A DNA stretch of 64,000 nucleotides, taken from NCBI GenBank assembly GCA_963663285.2, contig CAXXNI010000002.1, positions 1,550,001 to 1,614,000 on the forward strand. The letters are read 5' to 3'. The position numbers and the translations under genes are program-made. Shown in pieces: positions 45,052 through 54,178 of this stretch (within the stretch, counting starts at the first letter, position 1; the number at the start of each line of letters is the position of its first letter). The stretch is from CAXXOK01 sp963663285 (GTDB taxonomy: Bacteria > Bacillota > Clostridia > Christensenellales > Aristaeellaceae). The notes beneath the pieces were generated by a model. It saw only the letters and a list, made by a program, of their open reading frames with translations, was not told the origin of the DNA and searched no databases.

Positions 45052-45777
45052 ATGCACGCAAAGACTTTGCTATGGGATTTTGATCAAACCCTTGCCTATC
45101 GTGACGGCATGTGGAGCCAAACCGTATTGGAACTGCTGCACGCCTACGGGTATTCCGCTTTTACACTGGAAACCGTACGGCCCTATTTGGCAACCGGATT
45201 CCCCTGGCATAAGCCTGAAACCTCCCATGCGGCGTTCTTCCACGGCGTACCGTGGTGGGATGCCATGACCCGCCATTTTGTAGAGATGTTAGGAAACATG
45301 GGTGTTGCGCCTGCGGATGCCGAAATAATCGCGAAAGAAATCCGGCCGCGCTATCTGGATATAACCCGCTGGCAGCTCTATCCGGATGTATTGTCCTGCC
45401 TTGCGCGAACAAAGCAGGAAGGGTACACCAGCATCGTCGTTTCCAACCACGTGCCGGAACTGCAGGTATTGACCGATCAGCTGGGGTTATCGCCTTACCT
45501 TTCCCAGGTGTTTTCCTCTGCGCAGGTAGGGTATGAAAAGCCCAACCCGCATATTTTTAAGACCGCACTTGCCGCCGCCGGCGAGGGTTCGCCAACCGTT
45601 ATGGTGGGCGATCAATACGCGGCCGATGTGCAGGGCGCGTTGGCTTGCGGTATTCCCGCCATATGGATTCGCCGGGAAAACACGCAGGCTTATCCCTACT
45701 ATTGCAGCGATTTGGAGCAGTTTTTCCCCGTGCTGTACCGTTTGGAAGCCGACCGGTTTTCTGTGATTCCAAAATAA
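45052..45777 (+). CDS. HAD-superfamily hydrolase
   Basis: A 241-residue phosphatase-like protein. HAD motif I is WDFDQTL, where the second position of the usual DxDGT is kept but glycine is replaced by glutamine; motif II is VVSNH; the motif III lysine lies in GYEKPNP; motif IV is MVGDQYAADVQGA. The alpha-helical cap lies between about residues 15 and 90. The substrate is unknown. AAAGGAG precedes the ATG and the gene is probably co-transcribed with the YgiQ gene. Confidence 0.85.
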   Translation: MHAKTLLWDFDQTLAYRDGMWSQTVLELLHAYGYSAFTLETVRPYLATGFPWHKPETSHAAFFHGVPWWDAMTRHFVEMLGNMGVAPADAEIIAKEIRPRYLDITRWQLYPDVLSCLARTKQEGYTSIVVSNHVPELQVLTDQLGLSPYLSQVFSSAQVGYEKPNPHIFKTALAAAGEGSPTVMVGDQYAADVQGALACGIPAIWIRRENTQAYPYYCSDLEQFFPVLYRLEADRFSVIPK

Positions 45778-45822
45778 ACGGCCGTTTACACCGCAGCAAA
45801 AACACACTGCACGGATGCGATG

Positions 45823-45863
45823 AAATCAGCCCTACCAGCTAAACCGGCGGGGCTGATTTTTCC
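45823..45863 (+). terminator. Terminator of the YgiQ-HAD operon
   Basis: AAATCAGCCCC-type stem paired with GGGGCTGATTT and followed by TT; the loop is about 16-18 bases. Confidence 0.75.
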
Positions 45864-45893
45864 GTTGATCTGTAGACGCGGTGCTCTTCACCA

Positions 45894-45942
45894 AAAAGCA
45901 GCCGCATACCAACATCGTTGTTAGTATGCGGCTGCCTTTATA
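45894..45942 (-). terminator. Terminator of the flippase-like gene, possibly bidirectional
   Basis: GCAGCCGCATAC and its complement flank a 14-base loop. On the minus strand the stem runs into TTTTTGG; on the plus strand into TTTATA. Confidence 0.8.
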
Positions 45943-45982
45943 TACTTGTGTTGTATGGCTATCTACCTGATAAATAAACTCA

Positions 45983-47098
45983 TTAAGGCGCGGTATCCAT
46001 CGTATCCGGTTCGGCAGGCGTCTCTTTGCTTTGCCGATGACGCCGGTATATATCGCACAGCTCCCCGGTTACCACAAACCCACCGCCGACCAGTAACTGC
46101 GAATAATAACTGAGCAACCGCCAGAGTATCATGGCACTGTACAGAAGCTCGTTTGGGAATACCAACGCAAAAAATAGATAGAAACCGCCTTCCATGGCGC
46201 CGGCAGCGCCCGGCGTAGGCATAAATGCGGCTGCCAAATACAAAAACAGCTGCATGGCAAACAAATCTGTAAATCCCGCCTGTGCAAGCCCCAGCGCCCG
46301 GTAAACCAGATAGGCGATAGAAAACAAGCATATCACGCTAAGCAGCATCAACAAAAACGCAAATAAAAACGGCATCGGGCGGTTGCGGATACATTCCGCC
46401 GCCGTACGAAATTCCTGCATCCATTTTTCAAAACCGGCTTCCCATTTTTCCTGTCTGCCATGTAAAAACGGTAAGCGGGTCAACTTACCCAGTAACCACT
46501 GCCCAAGGCGCCGCACCAGCTGCGGCCTGCGCAGCAGCAGCCAAACCAGTGCGATAGAAAGAAAATTTACCACAAAACCAGCAACGGTAAGCCACAGCAT
46601 CAACGGCATGGATTGCAAAATCTGCCAGCCACCCAGCAGCATCGTTGCCAGATAGCAAACACATACGGAGCTGATATATCCAATGTAGCGCACCGCCAGA
46701 ATCGTGGTTGCTTTGGCTGCGCCTACTCCATAACGCATATAATATGCCAGCTGCATGGGCTGCCCGCCGGATGCAAAGGGCGTTATGGCGCTGTAATACT
46801 CGCCGTATAACGTTATTCGTATGCCCATCCAATAGGATGTTTTCGCGCCGACCGCCTTACCAATCGTCGTATACCCTCCGGCTTGAAACAGCCAAAAGCC
46901 CAGCATCGCGCCGCCGCACAGCAGCAGCCAGGGGCCATGTATGGGAAGCTGTCCGGAAAGAAACGTTTTCAGCTGCGGATCAAACGCCCCAAAAAGCAGT
47001 ATCAGCAAAAGGGTAAGCACGATATAGCCAAGCTGCCAAAGCAGCTTATGTTTTATTCTTCGTTTCTTTGGCGGTTGATCGTTAGGTTGTTTATTCAT
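45983..47098 (-). CDS. Flippase-like membrane protein of the LPG-synthase transmembrane (UPF0104) family
   Basis: A 371-residue membrane protein with about eight helices that matches the N-terminal flippase domain of MprF-type lysylphosphatidylglycerol synthases (UPF0104/YbhN family), without the C-terminal aminoacyltransferase domain. Signature segments are TPFASGGQPMQLAYYMR, and the late PTPGAAGAMEGGFYLFFAL. Such stand-alone proteins may move lipids across the membrane, but the substrate is unknown. The ATG is preceded by GGAG. Its promoter is followed by two adjacent palindromes overlapping the predicted start site, suggesting tight repression. Confidence 0.85.
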   Translation of the reverse strand: MNKQPNDQPPKKRRIKHKLLWQLGYIVLTLLLILLFGAFDPQLKTFLSGQLPIHGPWLLLCGGAMLGFWLFQAGGYTTIGKAVGAKTSYWMGIRITLYGEYYSAITPFASGGQPMQLAYYMRYGVGAAKATTILAVRYIGYISSVCVCYLATMLLGGWQILQSMPLMLWLTVAGFVVNFLSIALVWLLLRRPQLVRRLGQWLLGKLTRLPFLHGRQEKWEAGFEKWMQEFRTAAECIRNRPMPFLFAFLLMLLSVICLFSIAYLVYRALGLAQAGFTDLFAMQLFLYLAAAFMPTPGAAGAMEGGFYLFFALVFPNELLYSAMILWRLLSYYSQLLVGGGFVVTGELCDIYRRHRQSKETPAEPDTMDTAP

Positions 47099-47123
47099 GT
47101 ATTGCTCCAGATTCCGTTATCAG

Positions 47124-47156
47124 TTTCTACAGACTGTAGAAATTGTCTGCGACAAT
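47124..47156 (-). promoter_or_regulatory. Two adjacent palindromes, probable operator
   Basis: TTTCTACA-GAC-TGTAGAAA (47124-47142) and ATTGTC-TGC-GACAAT (47142-47156) share a base. They lie directly downstream of the -10 of the flippase-like gene's promoter and cover the predicted transcription start. The first resembles TACA-N-TGTA-type operators of BlaI/CopY regulators but with a three-base centre. Confidence 0.6.
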
Positions 47157-47158
47157 CT

Positions 47159-47187
47159 ATTGTACCGTATTGTGCGCGGTTTGCCAA
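47159..47187 (-). promoter_or_regulatory. Promoter of the flippase-like gene
   Basis: On the minus strand TTGGCA, a 17-base spacer and TACAAT, each one base from consensus. Transcription should begin near 47152. Confidence 0.75.
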
Positions 47188-47215
47188 TCCACCGTTTCCG
47201 ATACATGGTTTTTGC

Positions 47216-48430
47216 TTACGATCCCGCCAAACCGTTTTGGCGCAATTTGATAAACACAGTCTCCAGTTCCTTCGCCATGAATATCTTTGGCACCGGATAG
47301 CGCGGATTCCCCTCATCCGCTGCCTGTTTTGCCAGCACCGGAATCTCTTCCGGCTCAATCTGGGCAAATCCGGTTGGCATATGCAGCTTTATATTCAAGT
47401 CTTCAATCTCTTCAATCATTGCATTTGCTTTATCTGTGCGGGTTTTCGCTTCGCGCCCGATGCCTGCGGCATCCGCCAGCCGGGCAAGCGCAGGCACCGC
47501 CGCCGCGCCGTAAGCGTGCAGGACAACCGGCATTGCCAGCGCACAAGCTGTGCCATGCGCAATACCGTACCGCCCGCCGAGTGCGTGCGCTACCGCATGA
47601 ACATAGCCTACATTGGCGCGTGTAAACGCCTGCCCAGCCAGATAGGCCGCCTGCTGCATCCCCGCCCGCGCTTCCCGGTTTTCACCGTCCCGATAAGCAA
47701 CAGGCAGATGCTTTATGATCAGTTTTGTAGCCTGCTCCGCTTTGCTTCGCGTTTCAGCCGTATTGCTGCGCCCAATGTACGCCTCAACTGCATGGCTGAG
47801 TGCATCCATACCGGATGCCGCCGTAACGCCTTTGGGCATTCCGTTGGTTACAGCCGGGTCCAGCACCGCTGCGCGCGGAATCATACACAAATCCCCCACC
47901 ATATACTTATGGTGGTGTTCGTCCGTTACGACCGCGGCAAGGGTTACCTCACTGCCGGTTCCCGCCGTAGTCGGTACGGCATACAGGGGTGGCAGTTTAT
48001 GCCGCACATGCAAAAGGCCCTTCATCTGCGCAATGGATTTGCCCGGTCTGGCTACCCGTGCGCCGCATAGTTTGGCACAGTCCATGGGCGAGCCCCCGCC
48101 AAAAGCGATAATGCTGTCACAGCCGTGATTCCGGTAGGCTGTATAAGCCGCCTCTACATTCGCCAGTGACGGGTCGTTTTGCACATCATAAAACAAGGGT
48201 GCTTCGTATCCCGCGTCCGCAAGCGCCTTTTGCAGCGGCTTTACCGCACCAAGACGGTGCAAGGTTGGCCCCGTCATGAGCAGCGGCCGGGCGCAGCCAT
48301 CCTTGCGCAGCTGCTGTGGCAGCCGCAGCACGCAATCTTCGCCGGATAACACCTGCGTTTCCGGCCATGGCAAGCATTGAGAAGCCGCAAACATAGCAGA
48401 CTGGTACACCCGGTACGCTATCCGTTTCAT
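47216..48430 (-). CDS. Iron-containing alcohol dehydrogenase
   Basis: A 404-residue group III alcohol dehydrogenase. The NAD(P)-binding GGGSPMDCAK and TTAGTGSEVT motifs are present, and the metal ligands fall in MDALSHAVEAY and GYVHAVAHALGGRYGIAHG. It oxidises an alcohol or reduces an aldehyde; the substrate is not evident from sequence. AAGGAGG precedes the ATG by seven bases. It is separated from the downstream flippase-like gene by a promoter, so the two are independently transcribed. Confidence 0.9.
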   Translation of the reverse strand: MKRIAYRVYQSAMFAASQCLPWPETQVLSGEDCVLRLPQQLRKDGCARPLLMTGPTLHRLGAVKPLQKALADAGYEAPLFYDVQNDPSLANVEAAYTAYRNHGCDSIIAFGGGSPMDCAKLCGARVARPGKSIAQMKGLLHVRHKLPPLYAVPTTAGTGSEVTLAAVVTDEHHHKYMVGDLCMIPRAAVLDPAVTNGMPKGVTAASGMDALSHAVEAYIGRSNTAETRSKAEQATKLIIKHLPVAYRDGENREARAGMQQAAYLAGQAFTRANVGYVHAVAHALGGRYGIAHGTACALAMPVVLHAYGAAAVPALARLADAAGIGREAKTRTDKANAMIEEIEDLNIKLHMPTGFAQIEPEEIPVLAKQAADEGNPRYPVPKIFMAKELETVFIKLRQNGLAGS

Positions 48431-48540
48431 TGTTTTTCCTCCTTGCGCAGCATATCCTTATCCTATCATAAACAAATCATTGCAGCAAACAGTGTTTACC
48501 GTTTGCCTGTACGCTTCATTGCATGCCTCCATCGGTATGG

Positions 48541-48565
48541 AAAACCCCGCGCAAATGCGCGGGGC
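48541..48565 (-). terminator. Terminator of the ABC/GldG/DUF4340 operon
   Basis: On the minus strand CCCCGCGCA and TGCGCGGGG form a nine-base-pair stem with a two-base centre, followed by TTTT. Confidence 0.8.
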
Positions 48566-48647
48566 AGGAAGAGGGGCGAGTGTGCGTTTTGCGGGTATCC
48601 TGAGCCCGAAACGGAGACGGTTCTCCGGCGCACATTCGGGTAAAGTT

Positions 48648-50390
48648 TTATTCCGCATCCGGAGCGGGTGTAGCGGTTACCTCCGGTGTTGCCGTGGGTT
48701 CCGTTGCGACCAGTTCGTCAAAATAGGTCTGCAAGCCTTCCACATCCCTTTTATTCACCAGCATAGTACTGTCGCCATCTACCACAGCCTGGTCGAAATT
48801 ATCATCGTACGGGTAGAATGCCACATTTACGGTTTCAAAGCCGGTACGCGCCTGCGTAAACGCCGCGTTGAGCAGCGGCTGTGTTCCCTCTGCCACAGGG
48901 GTATCGGTGTATGCCTCCGCCCCAATCGCGTTGAGGTTATTGACAAACAGGGAGAAAAGCGAGCTCTTCAGCTCCTTGCCGTCCAACTGGTAATTGGTGG
49001 TGATGGTAACATCTCCGTCCTCCGAAGTCGTGGTTTCGGTGGTGGATGTAATTACCTTGGTTTCACCGTTCATGGTGATGGTTGCGCCCGTCAGGTCGCT
49101 GCGGTTGAGGTTTGCCGCCTTGGACAGACGCAAATCGTCCGCCGCCAGCTTCATCAGCGAGGTCATGGTATCGTTGCTGACGAGGAATACGCGCTGTGTC
49201 TTACTATGGGTCATATATACGTTTCCGTCCTGATCCATATTACCAAGGTAAATGGTAATGGAGCGCTCCACCGTCACCATCGGTTCAGGTGTTGCCGTCG
49301 GCGTAGCGGTGGGTTCCTCTGTCGCTTCTTCCGTAGGTACGGCATCCGCTTCTTCCGCCATCGCTGCGGTTAACCCGCTGCTGATTGCGGAGGTTGCTTC
49401 CGGCTGTACGGTTGCTTCCGCAGTAGGCGCAGCCGTCGGTTCCGGCGTATCGGTCGCCTCGGGTACTGCGGTAGCCACCGGTTCCGGGGTGGCGGTTGCG
49501 GCAGCGGCTTCTTCCGCCAGTGCAGCCTCCACTTCGGATTGCGCCACATCCTCGGTATAGTGCAGGGTAACCGTCAGCAGGGGATTGTCCAGTCCATACG
49601 CCGACAGGTCGTCTTTCGTGTCCGCTGCCGTACCTTCGTACGTTATGCCGGTAGCCGCATCTAAAAACGTACTCACGGTATCGTCGTTCACTGCCTGCAG
49701 GGCTCCATCTGCCTGCTGCTGAAACCAGGTAAACGCGGAGGAATAAGCGCTGGCACTGCCGTCCGCAAGGTGGGTAAGCGTTTGGGCATCGGTGCCGTCA
49801 TCCCAGTCAATCGCCGTTACATTATCGGCGCTGATGGTGGGATAATCCTCATCGGTCACCAGATCCATCAGTGTAACATCAAAGGCGTTGTACAGGTCTG
49901 ATGAAATGGTATAGATCCCATCCTTACTCGCAACCGTTGCATAATAATCGCCGGTCACGCTGTTCTTATCGCCAATGGAGATTTGCTTGGCAGTTCCGTC
50001 GTTTTCCGTAAGCGTAATGATCATAGCGGGGCTATCCAAGCCGTATTCCGCTTCATCCCCGCTGGTTTCCGATACGGTACGCTCCGCTGATACGCTTTCC
50101 AGATCGCTGAGCATACTGTCCACAGCCGATGTATCCAGCGGAAAGCTCTCCCGCGGTTCGTAAACCCAGCTGTCATCCTTTTTCACAAAGGAGAGGGTAT
50201 CACCGTTATAGGTATAGGCGAGTTTTGCAGTATCATCTGCGGTCGAGGTAAACAGCACCGTTTTTTCGGTATTGTCCTCCGCTTCCTGCGCAGCTTCCTG
50301 CTTTTGGGTATTCAGGTTCAGCAGATAGGCGCCAACGCCGAACACCGCTACAACAGCCAGCAGGATGAGCAGGCGTTTGCCTTTTTTCAT
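48648..50390 (-). CDS. DUF4340-type membrane-anchored protein with Thr/Pro/Glu linkers
   Basis: A 580-residue extracytoplasmic protein with one N-terminal helix (residues 5-23). It matches the DUF4340 arrangement of repeated domains (DDSWVYEPRESFPLDTSAV, GDKNSVTGDYYATVASKDGIYTIS). A low-complexity linker rich in Ala, Thr, Pro and Glu (around residues 275-365, with TPEP-type repeats) is inserted in the second half, and a shorter one ends the protein. The ATG overlaps the stop of the gldG-like gene (TGATG) and has GGAGGAAG upstream. It is the last gene of the ABC transporter operon; the function of these systems in Firmicutes is unknown. Confidence 0.8.
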   Translation of the reverse strand: MKKGKRLLILLAVVAVFGVGAYLLNLNTQKQEAAQEAEDNTEKTVLFTSTADDTAKLAYTYNGDTLSFVKKDDSWVYEPRESFPLDTSAVDSMLSDLESVSAERTVSETSGDEAEYGLDSPAMIITLTENDGTAKQISIGDKNSVTGDYYATVASKDGIYTISSDLYNAFDVTLMDLVTDEDYPTISADNVTAIDWDDGTDAQTLTHLADGSASAYSSAFTWFQQQADGALQAVNDDTVSTFLDAATGITYEGTAADTKDDLSAYGLDNPLLTVTLHYTEDVAQSEVEAALAEEAAAATATPEPVATAVPEATDTPEPTAAPTAEATVQPEATSAISSGLTAAMAEEADAVPTEEATEEPTATPTATPEPMVTVERSITIYLGNMDQDGNVYMTHSKTQRVFLVSNDTMTSLMKLAADDLRLSKAANLNRSDLTGATITMNGETKVITSTTETTTSEDGDVTITTNYQLDGKELKSSLFSLFVNNLNAIGAEAYTDTPVAEGTQPLLNAAFTQARTGFETVNVAFYPYDDNFDQAVVDGDSTMLVNKRDVEGLQTYFDELVATEPTATPEVTATPAPDAE

Positions 50391-51838
50391 CACTGCTTCC
50401 TCCTCTTCATCACTACGAAGATGCCGATGCCAATCACCGTCAGCGGCAGCACGCCGGACAGGAGGGCACTCCATACAGTTGCGGAACCATCCGGCACGGT
50501 CAGATAATCCTGACTCAGGCTCTTGGCACGAATCGAAATGTTATTCTCGCGTTCGCACATCCAGTTCAGACTGTTGAGGAACAGGTCTTCATTCGCACCG
50601 CCGACCATTTGGTTAATCTGATCTACCAGGAACTGGGACGAGGAAAGCCATACCATACGGCTTTCGCCTGCATCCACGGTTTCACTGATGGCAACCCCAA
50701 GCGCGAACGGTCCATCCGTATCGCCATCTTCACGTTCCAGCGTAGTGGCCGTATCCGGGTTGATCTTGTTATAGGCACTGTCGGACGTGGTAAGCAGTTG
50801 GGTAATGCTGAGCGTGGAGCGGTAGCTATCCAGCGTTTTAATTCCCTCTGCGACCGGCATTAGCACATACAGGTTGGAATCGATGATCGGGTCGGTGATT
50901 TCCTGAGACTGTATATCTGGCAGCAGATAGTGCTGATAGCCGCGCAGGTAGTGGTTCATATCGCCTTCCACTACAATACCATCCGACATATCAACGCCGT
51001 AGGTGTTTACCAGTTTGCGCAGGTTGGTGCGGTCCGCGCCGGTATAATCGGTAATCAGCATCAAGCGTCCGCCCTGATCCAGATACGTCAGGATTTTTTC
51101 CGTCTCTTCATCGCCCAAATCAGATGTGGGCGCGTAGATGAGCAGGCAATCACAATCCTCGGGAACTGCTTCCAGCGAAAGCAGGCTTACGTCCTCAACC
51201 GTCAGGTTGTCACCTTCCACCGCGCTTAGCAAATCGCCGGAAAGCGCCGTTTCGCCATGCCCCTGTAATTGATAAATCACAGGCAGGTTATCGCTGATCA
51301 CGTAGTCGATTGCACTGGTCAGTACGCTTTCACCCGCAAAGGATACATCGTAGCTGCCGTTGTAATAATAGTTGGAATAATCATATTCGTAGATGTCGCT
51401 TTCATCCACAACCTTGCTGCGTTTGTCGCTTACGACAACCACGCTGTTGGATGCCACATCCTCATCGGTATACTGGGAGGTAAACTTGGGCTGCACGACC
51501 GGATCGACCGTATTCACGGTAATCTTATCGCTCAGCGCCCCGTAGCGCTCCAACAGCTGTAAGGTGGTATCGTCCTCGCTGCCGTTTTCGGCAATCAACG
51601 TCAGTGTCACATTCTCATCCAGATTGGATAGTAACTGCTCGGTCTGTTCCGAGAACGTAAACAACTGCTGGGATGTGGTATCCAGCTTGGTTACGGTAGA
51701 AGGCAACTGACCGATAAACAGGTTTACCGCTACCACAACCAGCACCACAATGATAGATACGAGCACCGTGTATCCGCCGCTTTTAAAGCGGCGCGTTTTG
51801 AATCCGGAGGTCTTGTTCTTTTTTTCTTTATTTTTCAT
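50390..51838 (-). CDS. GldG-like auxiliary component of an ABC transporter
   Basis: A 482-residue protein with an N-terminal helix (about residues 22-44), a large extracytoplasmic ABC_transp_aux domain (GGYTVLVSIIVVLVVVAVN, LTLIAENGSEDDTTLQLLERY, YQLQGHGETALSG, CLLIYAPTSDLGDEE, LDQGGRLMLITDY) and a C-terminal helix (about 455-475). The family is named after gliding motility GldG in Bacteroidetes, but in Firmicutes it occurs with DUF4340 and a simple exporter without any link to gliding. It overlaps DUF4340 by one base and lies 15 bases after the permease gene. Confidence 0.85.
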   Translation of the reverse strand: MKNKEKKNKTSGFKTRRFKSGGYTVLVSIIVVLVVVAVNLFIGQLPSTVTKLDTTSQQLFTFSEQTEQLLSNLDENVTLTLIAENGSEDDTTLQLLERYGALSDKITVNTVDPVVQPKFTSQYTDEDVASNSVVVVSDKRSKVVDESDIYEYDYSNYYYNGSYDVSFAGESVLTSAIDYVISDNLPVIYQLQGHGETALSGDLLSAVEGDNLTVEDVSLLSLEAVPEDCDCLLIYAPTSDLGDEETEKILTYLDQGGRLMLITDYTGADRTNLRKLVNTYGVDMSDGIVVEGDMNHYLRGYQHYLLPDIQSQEITDPIIDSNLYVLMPVAEGIKTLDSYRSTLSITQLLTTSDSAYNKINPDTATTLEREDGDTDGPFALGVAISETVDAGESRMVWLSSSQFLVDQINQMVGGANEDLFLNSLNWMCERENNISIRAKSLSQDYLTVPDGSATVWSALLSGVLPLTVIGIGIFVVMKRRKQ

Positions 51839-51853
51839 ACGCTCATCCCTCCC

Positions 51854-52717
51854 CTAGCTCCAACGCCTTTTCTCCACAGCCTGCACCGTGAAGAAACAGA
51901 AGAGCGCCGCTACAGAAATAAAGTACACCAATCCTGTAATGTCGAAGATGCCGCTGGTGAAATTACTCATCCGGTCGAAAATCGCAAGCGCGCCCAGTGC
52001 ATTGGTAAATGCGCCTTCCATCGTCGTCGGGGTAATCAGGTACAGGATGGCAAGCGGGATAAACGTAATCACCGCAGTAAGTCCGGCAGCTGTCCAGCTC
52101 TTGGTTAGTAGCCGCACAACAAGGCTTACCAGCAGCGCTACGATCATCAGCGAAATAGTGGAAGCCAGCGCCGTAGACGTCATCAGGCTGGATAGCGCGG
52201 TCATCAAATAGCATAGAATCAGCGTGCCCAGACACATCACCGCTGCGATGATCTGGTTTTCCGTAATGCTGGACATAAACATGCCGATCGCGATCAGCGC
52301 ACAGCCCAGCAGGAAGAACGCCGCCAGACTGGAATAGGCCGTAGCGTAGTTTACCGTACCAAAACTACCGATCAGCAGCGGATAAAACGCCGTAACCGCC
52401 ATGGGAATAGCCAGCAGCGTGACCATCGCCAGATACTTGCCCAGCACCGTATCCATAACGCTGATGGGCAGCGAGTACAACAGTTGATCCGTACCCTGCC
52501 TGCGTTCTTCTGCAAACACACGCATGGTAAGCACCGGTATCGCAATTAAAAACATGAACGTCGAACTGCTGATAACATATTCAAATCCCGGGTATCCATA
52601 TTTCAGGTTCAGGGCCGATGTGTAAATACCGATGAATAGCAGAACAAATCCAATAAACACATAGCCCATCATCCCTGTAAAATAGCTTTTCAGTTCCCTT
52701 TTATAAATCGCAAGCAT
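51854..52717 (-). CDS. ABC-2 type permease of the GldF kind
   Basis: A 287-residue integral membrane protein with six predicted helices. The start (MLAIYKRELKSYFTGMMGYVFIGF) and the segment TMRVFAEERRQGTDQLLYSLPIS are characteristic of ABC-2 permeases of the GldF/NosY group. Its start codon overlaps the stop of the ATPase gene (TGATG), so both are translated together and form the membrane and motor parts of one exporter. The transported molecule is unknown. Confidence 0.88.
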   Translation of the reverse strand: MLAIYKRELKSYFTGMMGYVFIGFVLLFIGIYTSALNLKYGYPGFEYVISSSTFMFLIAIPVLTMRVFAEERRQGTDQLLYSLPISVMDTVLGKYLAMVTLLAIPMAVTAFYPLLIGSFGTVNYATAYSSLAAFFLLGCALIAIGMFMSSITENQIIAAVMCLGTLILCYLMTALSSLMTSTALASTISLMIVALLVSLVVRLLTKSWTAAGLTAVITFIPLAILYLITPTTMEGAFTNALGALAIFDRMSNFTSGIFDITGLVYFISVAALFCFFTVQAVEKRRWS

Positions 52718-53721
52718 CAGGCGGCGCCTCCTTCATTATCGGCAGCTTCGCCGGATACGGGCGCAGCTGCGGCAGGGGCCCCGTTACCGTTTGTCAGCGT
52801 CAGGAAAACGTCTTCAAGGCTCTGCTTGTTGCGAACCATGGAGAGAATCGGGCATTTCGCATCCGCAAAAGCATAGAACAGCTTTTCACGCATGTCATCT
52901 TCGGTTAGAATGCCGATCTCAAGCTCCGTTTCCAACGGGGTTTCGCTAAGCGTTTCAGCTTTTTGCACTTCCACCGCATCGCCCAGCGTACCCACGATTT
53001 CTTCGGACTGTTCCTTTGAAGTGCGCACCACAAGCTTCATGGTTTGTTCGTGCTCGGCATACCGCTCCAGATTCTCCGGGGTATCCTCCGCCACCAGCTT
53101 GCCATTTGCGATGATAATCAGCGTATCGCAAACCGCGCTGATTTCCTGCATAATGTGGCTGGAAAGCATAACGGTACGGTTGCGACCCAATTCGCGAATC
53201 AAATCACGGATTTCAATCAATTGCTGCGGGTCCAGGCCTACGGTCGGCTCATCCAATATGATTACCTTGGGGTTTCCCAGAATAGCCTGCGCAAGACCAA
53301 CGCGCTGTTTGTAGCCTTTGGACAGATTCTTAATCAGCCGTTTCTGCATTTTCGTGATGTCGGTTTTCTTCATCACGCGCTCCACTTCCGCGGTAATTTC
53401 CTTGCCGGCAATCCCCTTGGCTTCCGCAACGAAACGAAGGTAGTCCAGCACAGTCATATCGGGATAGAGGGGCGGCATTTCCGGCAGATACCCAATGCAC
53501 TTTTTGGCTTCAATCGGTTCATCGAAGATGTCGTGCCCGTCCACCGTTACGGTGCCTTCCGTTGCGGCCAGACACCCGGTGATGATGTTCATCGTCGTTG
53601 TTTTGCCCGCGCCATTAGGTCCCAGAAAGCCGTAAATCTTTCCAGAATCGATGGTGAAGCTCACATGATTCACGGCGATATGGTTACCATACACCTTTGT
53701 GAGATTCTTGACCTCGATCAA
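52717..53721 (-). CDS. ABC transporter ATP-binding protein
   Basis: A 334-residue ATPase with Walker A (GFLGPNGAGKTTTMN), Q-loop region (GYLPEMPPLYPDMT), the signature LSKGYKQRVGLAQAI and Walker B (VIILDEPTVGLDP), and the H-loop histidine in SSHIMQEIS. After about residue 225 it has an extension with an Ala-rich acidic end. TTG at 53721 is the start, with GGGAGG seven bases upstream. It is the first gene of a four-gene operon (ATPase, permease, GldG-like, DUF4340). Confidence 0.92.
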   Translation of the reverse strand: MIEVKNLTKVYGNHIAVNHVSFTIDSGKIYGFLGPNGAGKTTTMNIITGCLAATEGTVTVDGHDIFDEPIEAKKCIGYLPEMPPLYPDMTVLDYLRFVAEAKGIAGKEITAEVERVMKKTDITKMQKRLIKNLSKGYKQRVGLAQAILGNPKVIILDEPTVGLDPQQLIEIRDLIRELGRNRTVMLSSHIMQEISAVCDTLIIIANGKLVAEDTPENLERYAEHEQTMKLVVRTSKEQSEEIVGTLGDAVEVQKAETLSETPLETELEIGILTEDDMREKLFYAFADAKCPILSMVRNKQSLEDVFLTLTNGNGAPAAAAPVSGEAADNEGGAA

Positions 53722-54129
53722 TGTAATTCCTCCCGTCGGATTTTGTCAGGTTTATTGTAGAAGCCAGATATGAATAAATCTTCGTACTCTTGTGGACAAA
53801 CTTTTAACGCAAAGTGAAACTTACGTGAAAGCACCATTCTCCAACAATATATTTACAAAAAATAAGAAATCGGCTGCATTTTTTACTGATACCGGGCTAT
53901 ATATCCAACTTAAATATCTCCTGTATCTCTTGGCAAGGCAGGCCGCACGCCTGTCCGTAGCTGCTTTTGCCATGGGAAAAACACTGTTTTATAATCAACC
54001 ATTTTTTAATTACAACTGGTTACGATGCACTGCATCCCGTTGTTACCAAATCATTGTGCATCATAGCAAACAAGGAAGCCCATCGCTTTTTCGAATATAA
54101 GCATGGTGAAGATATACATTCGGATAAGC
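53722..54129. other. Intergenic region upstream of the ABC operon
   Basis: About 400 bases, AT-rich, with no coding signal. A minus -35/-10 candidate is TTGTCC with TATTCA (weak), and TACAAT lies nearer the gene without a good -35. An open frame of 102 codons on the plus strand (53792-54100) has no ribosome binding site and no recognisable domain. Confidence 0.4.
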
Positions 54130-54158
54130 AAAAGCAGCCCTTCTTTGGGCTGCTTTTG
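54130..54158 (-). terminator. Terminator of yjdF
   Basis: AAAAGCAGCCC and GGGCTGCTTTT form an 11-base-pair stem around a six-base loop and end in T runs on both strands. Confidence 0.85.
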
Positions 54159-54178
54159 TCTTTTGCCATGCGGCAAGG

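Noticed and set aside
46883..48070. 395-codon plus-strand open frame
   Set aside because: It lies antisense to the alcohol dehydrogenase and flippase-like genes, is rich in Arg, Cys and His, and has no domain; it is a shadow of GC-rich coding sequence.
53792..54100. 102-codon open frame upstream of the ABC operon
   Set aside because: No ribosome binding site, no domain, and composition like the AT-rich intergenic DNA around it.
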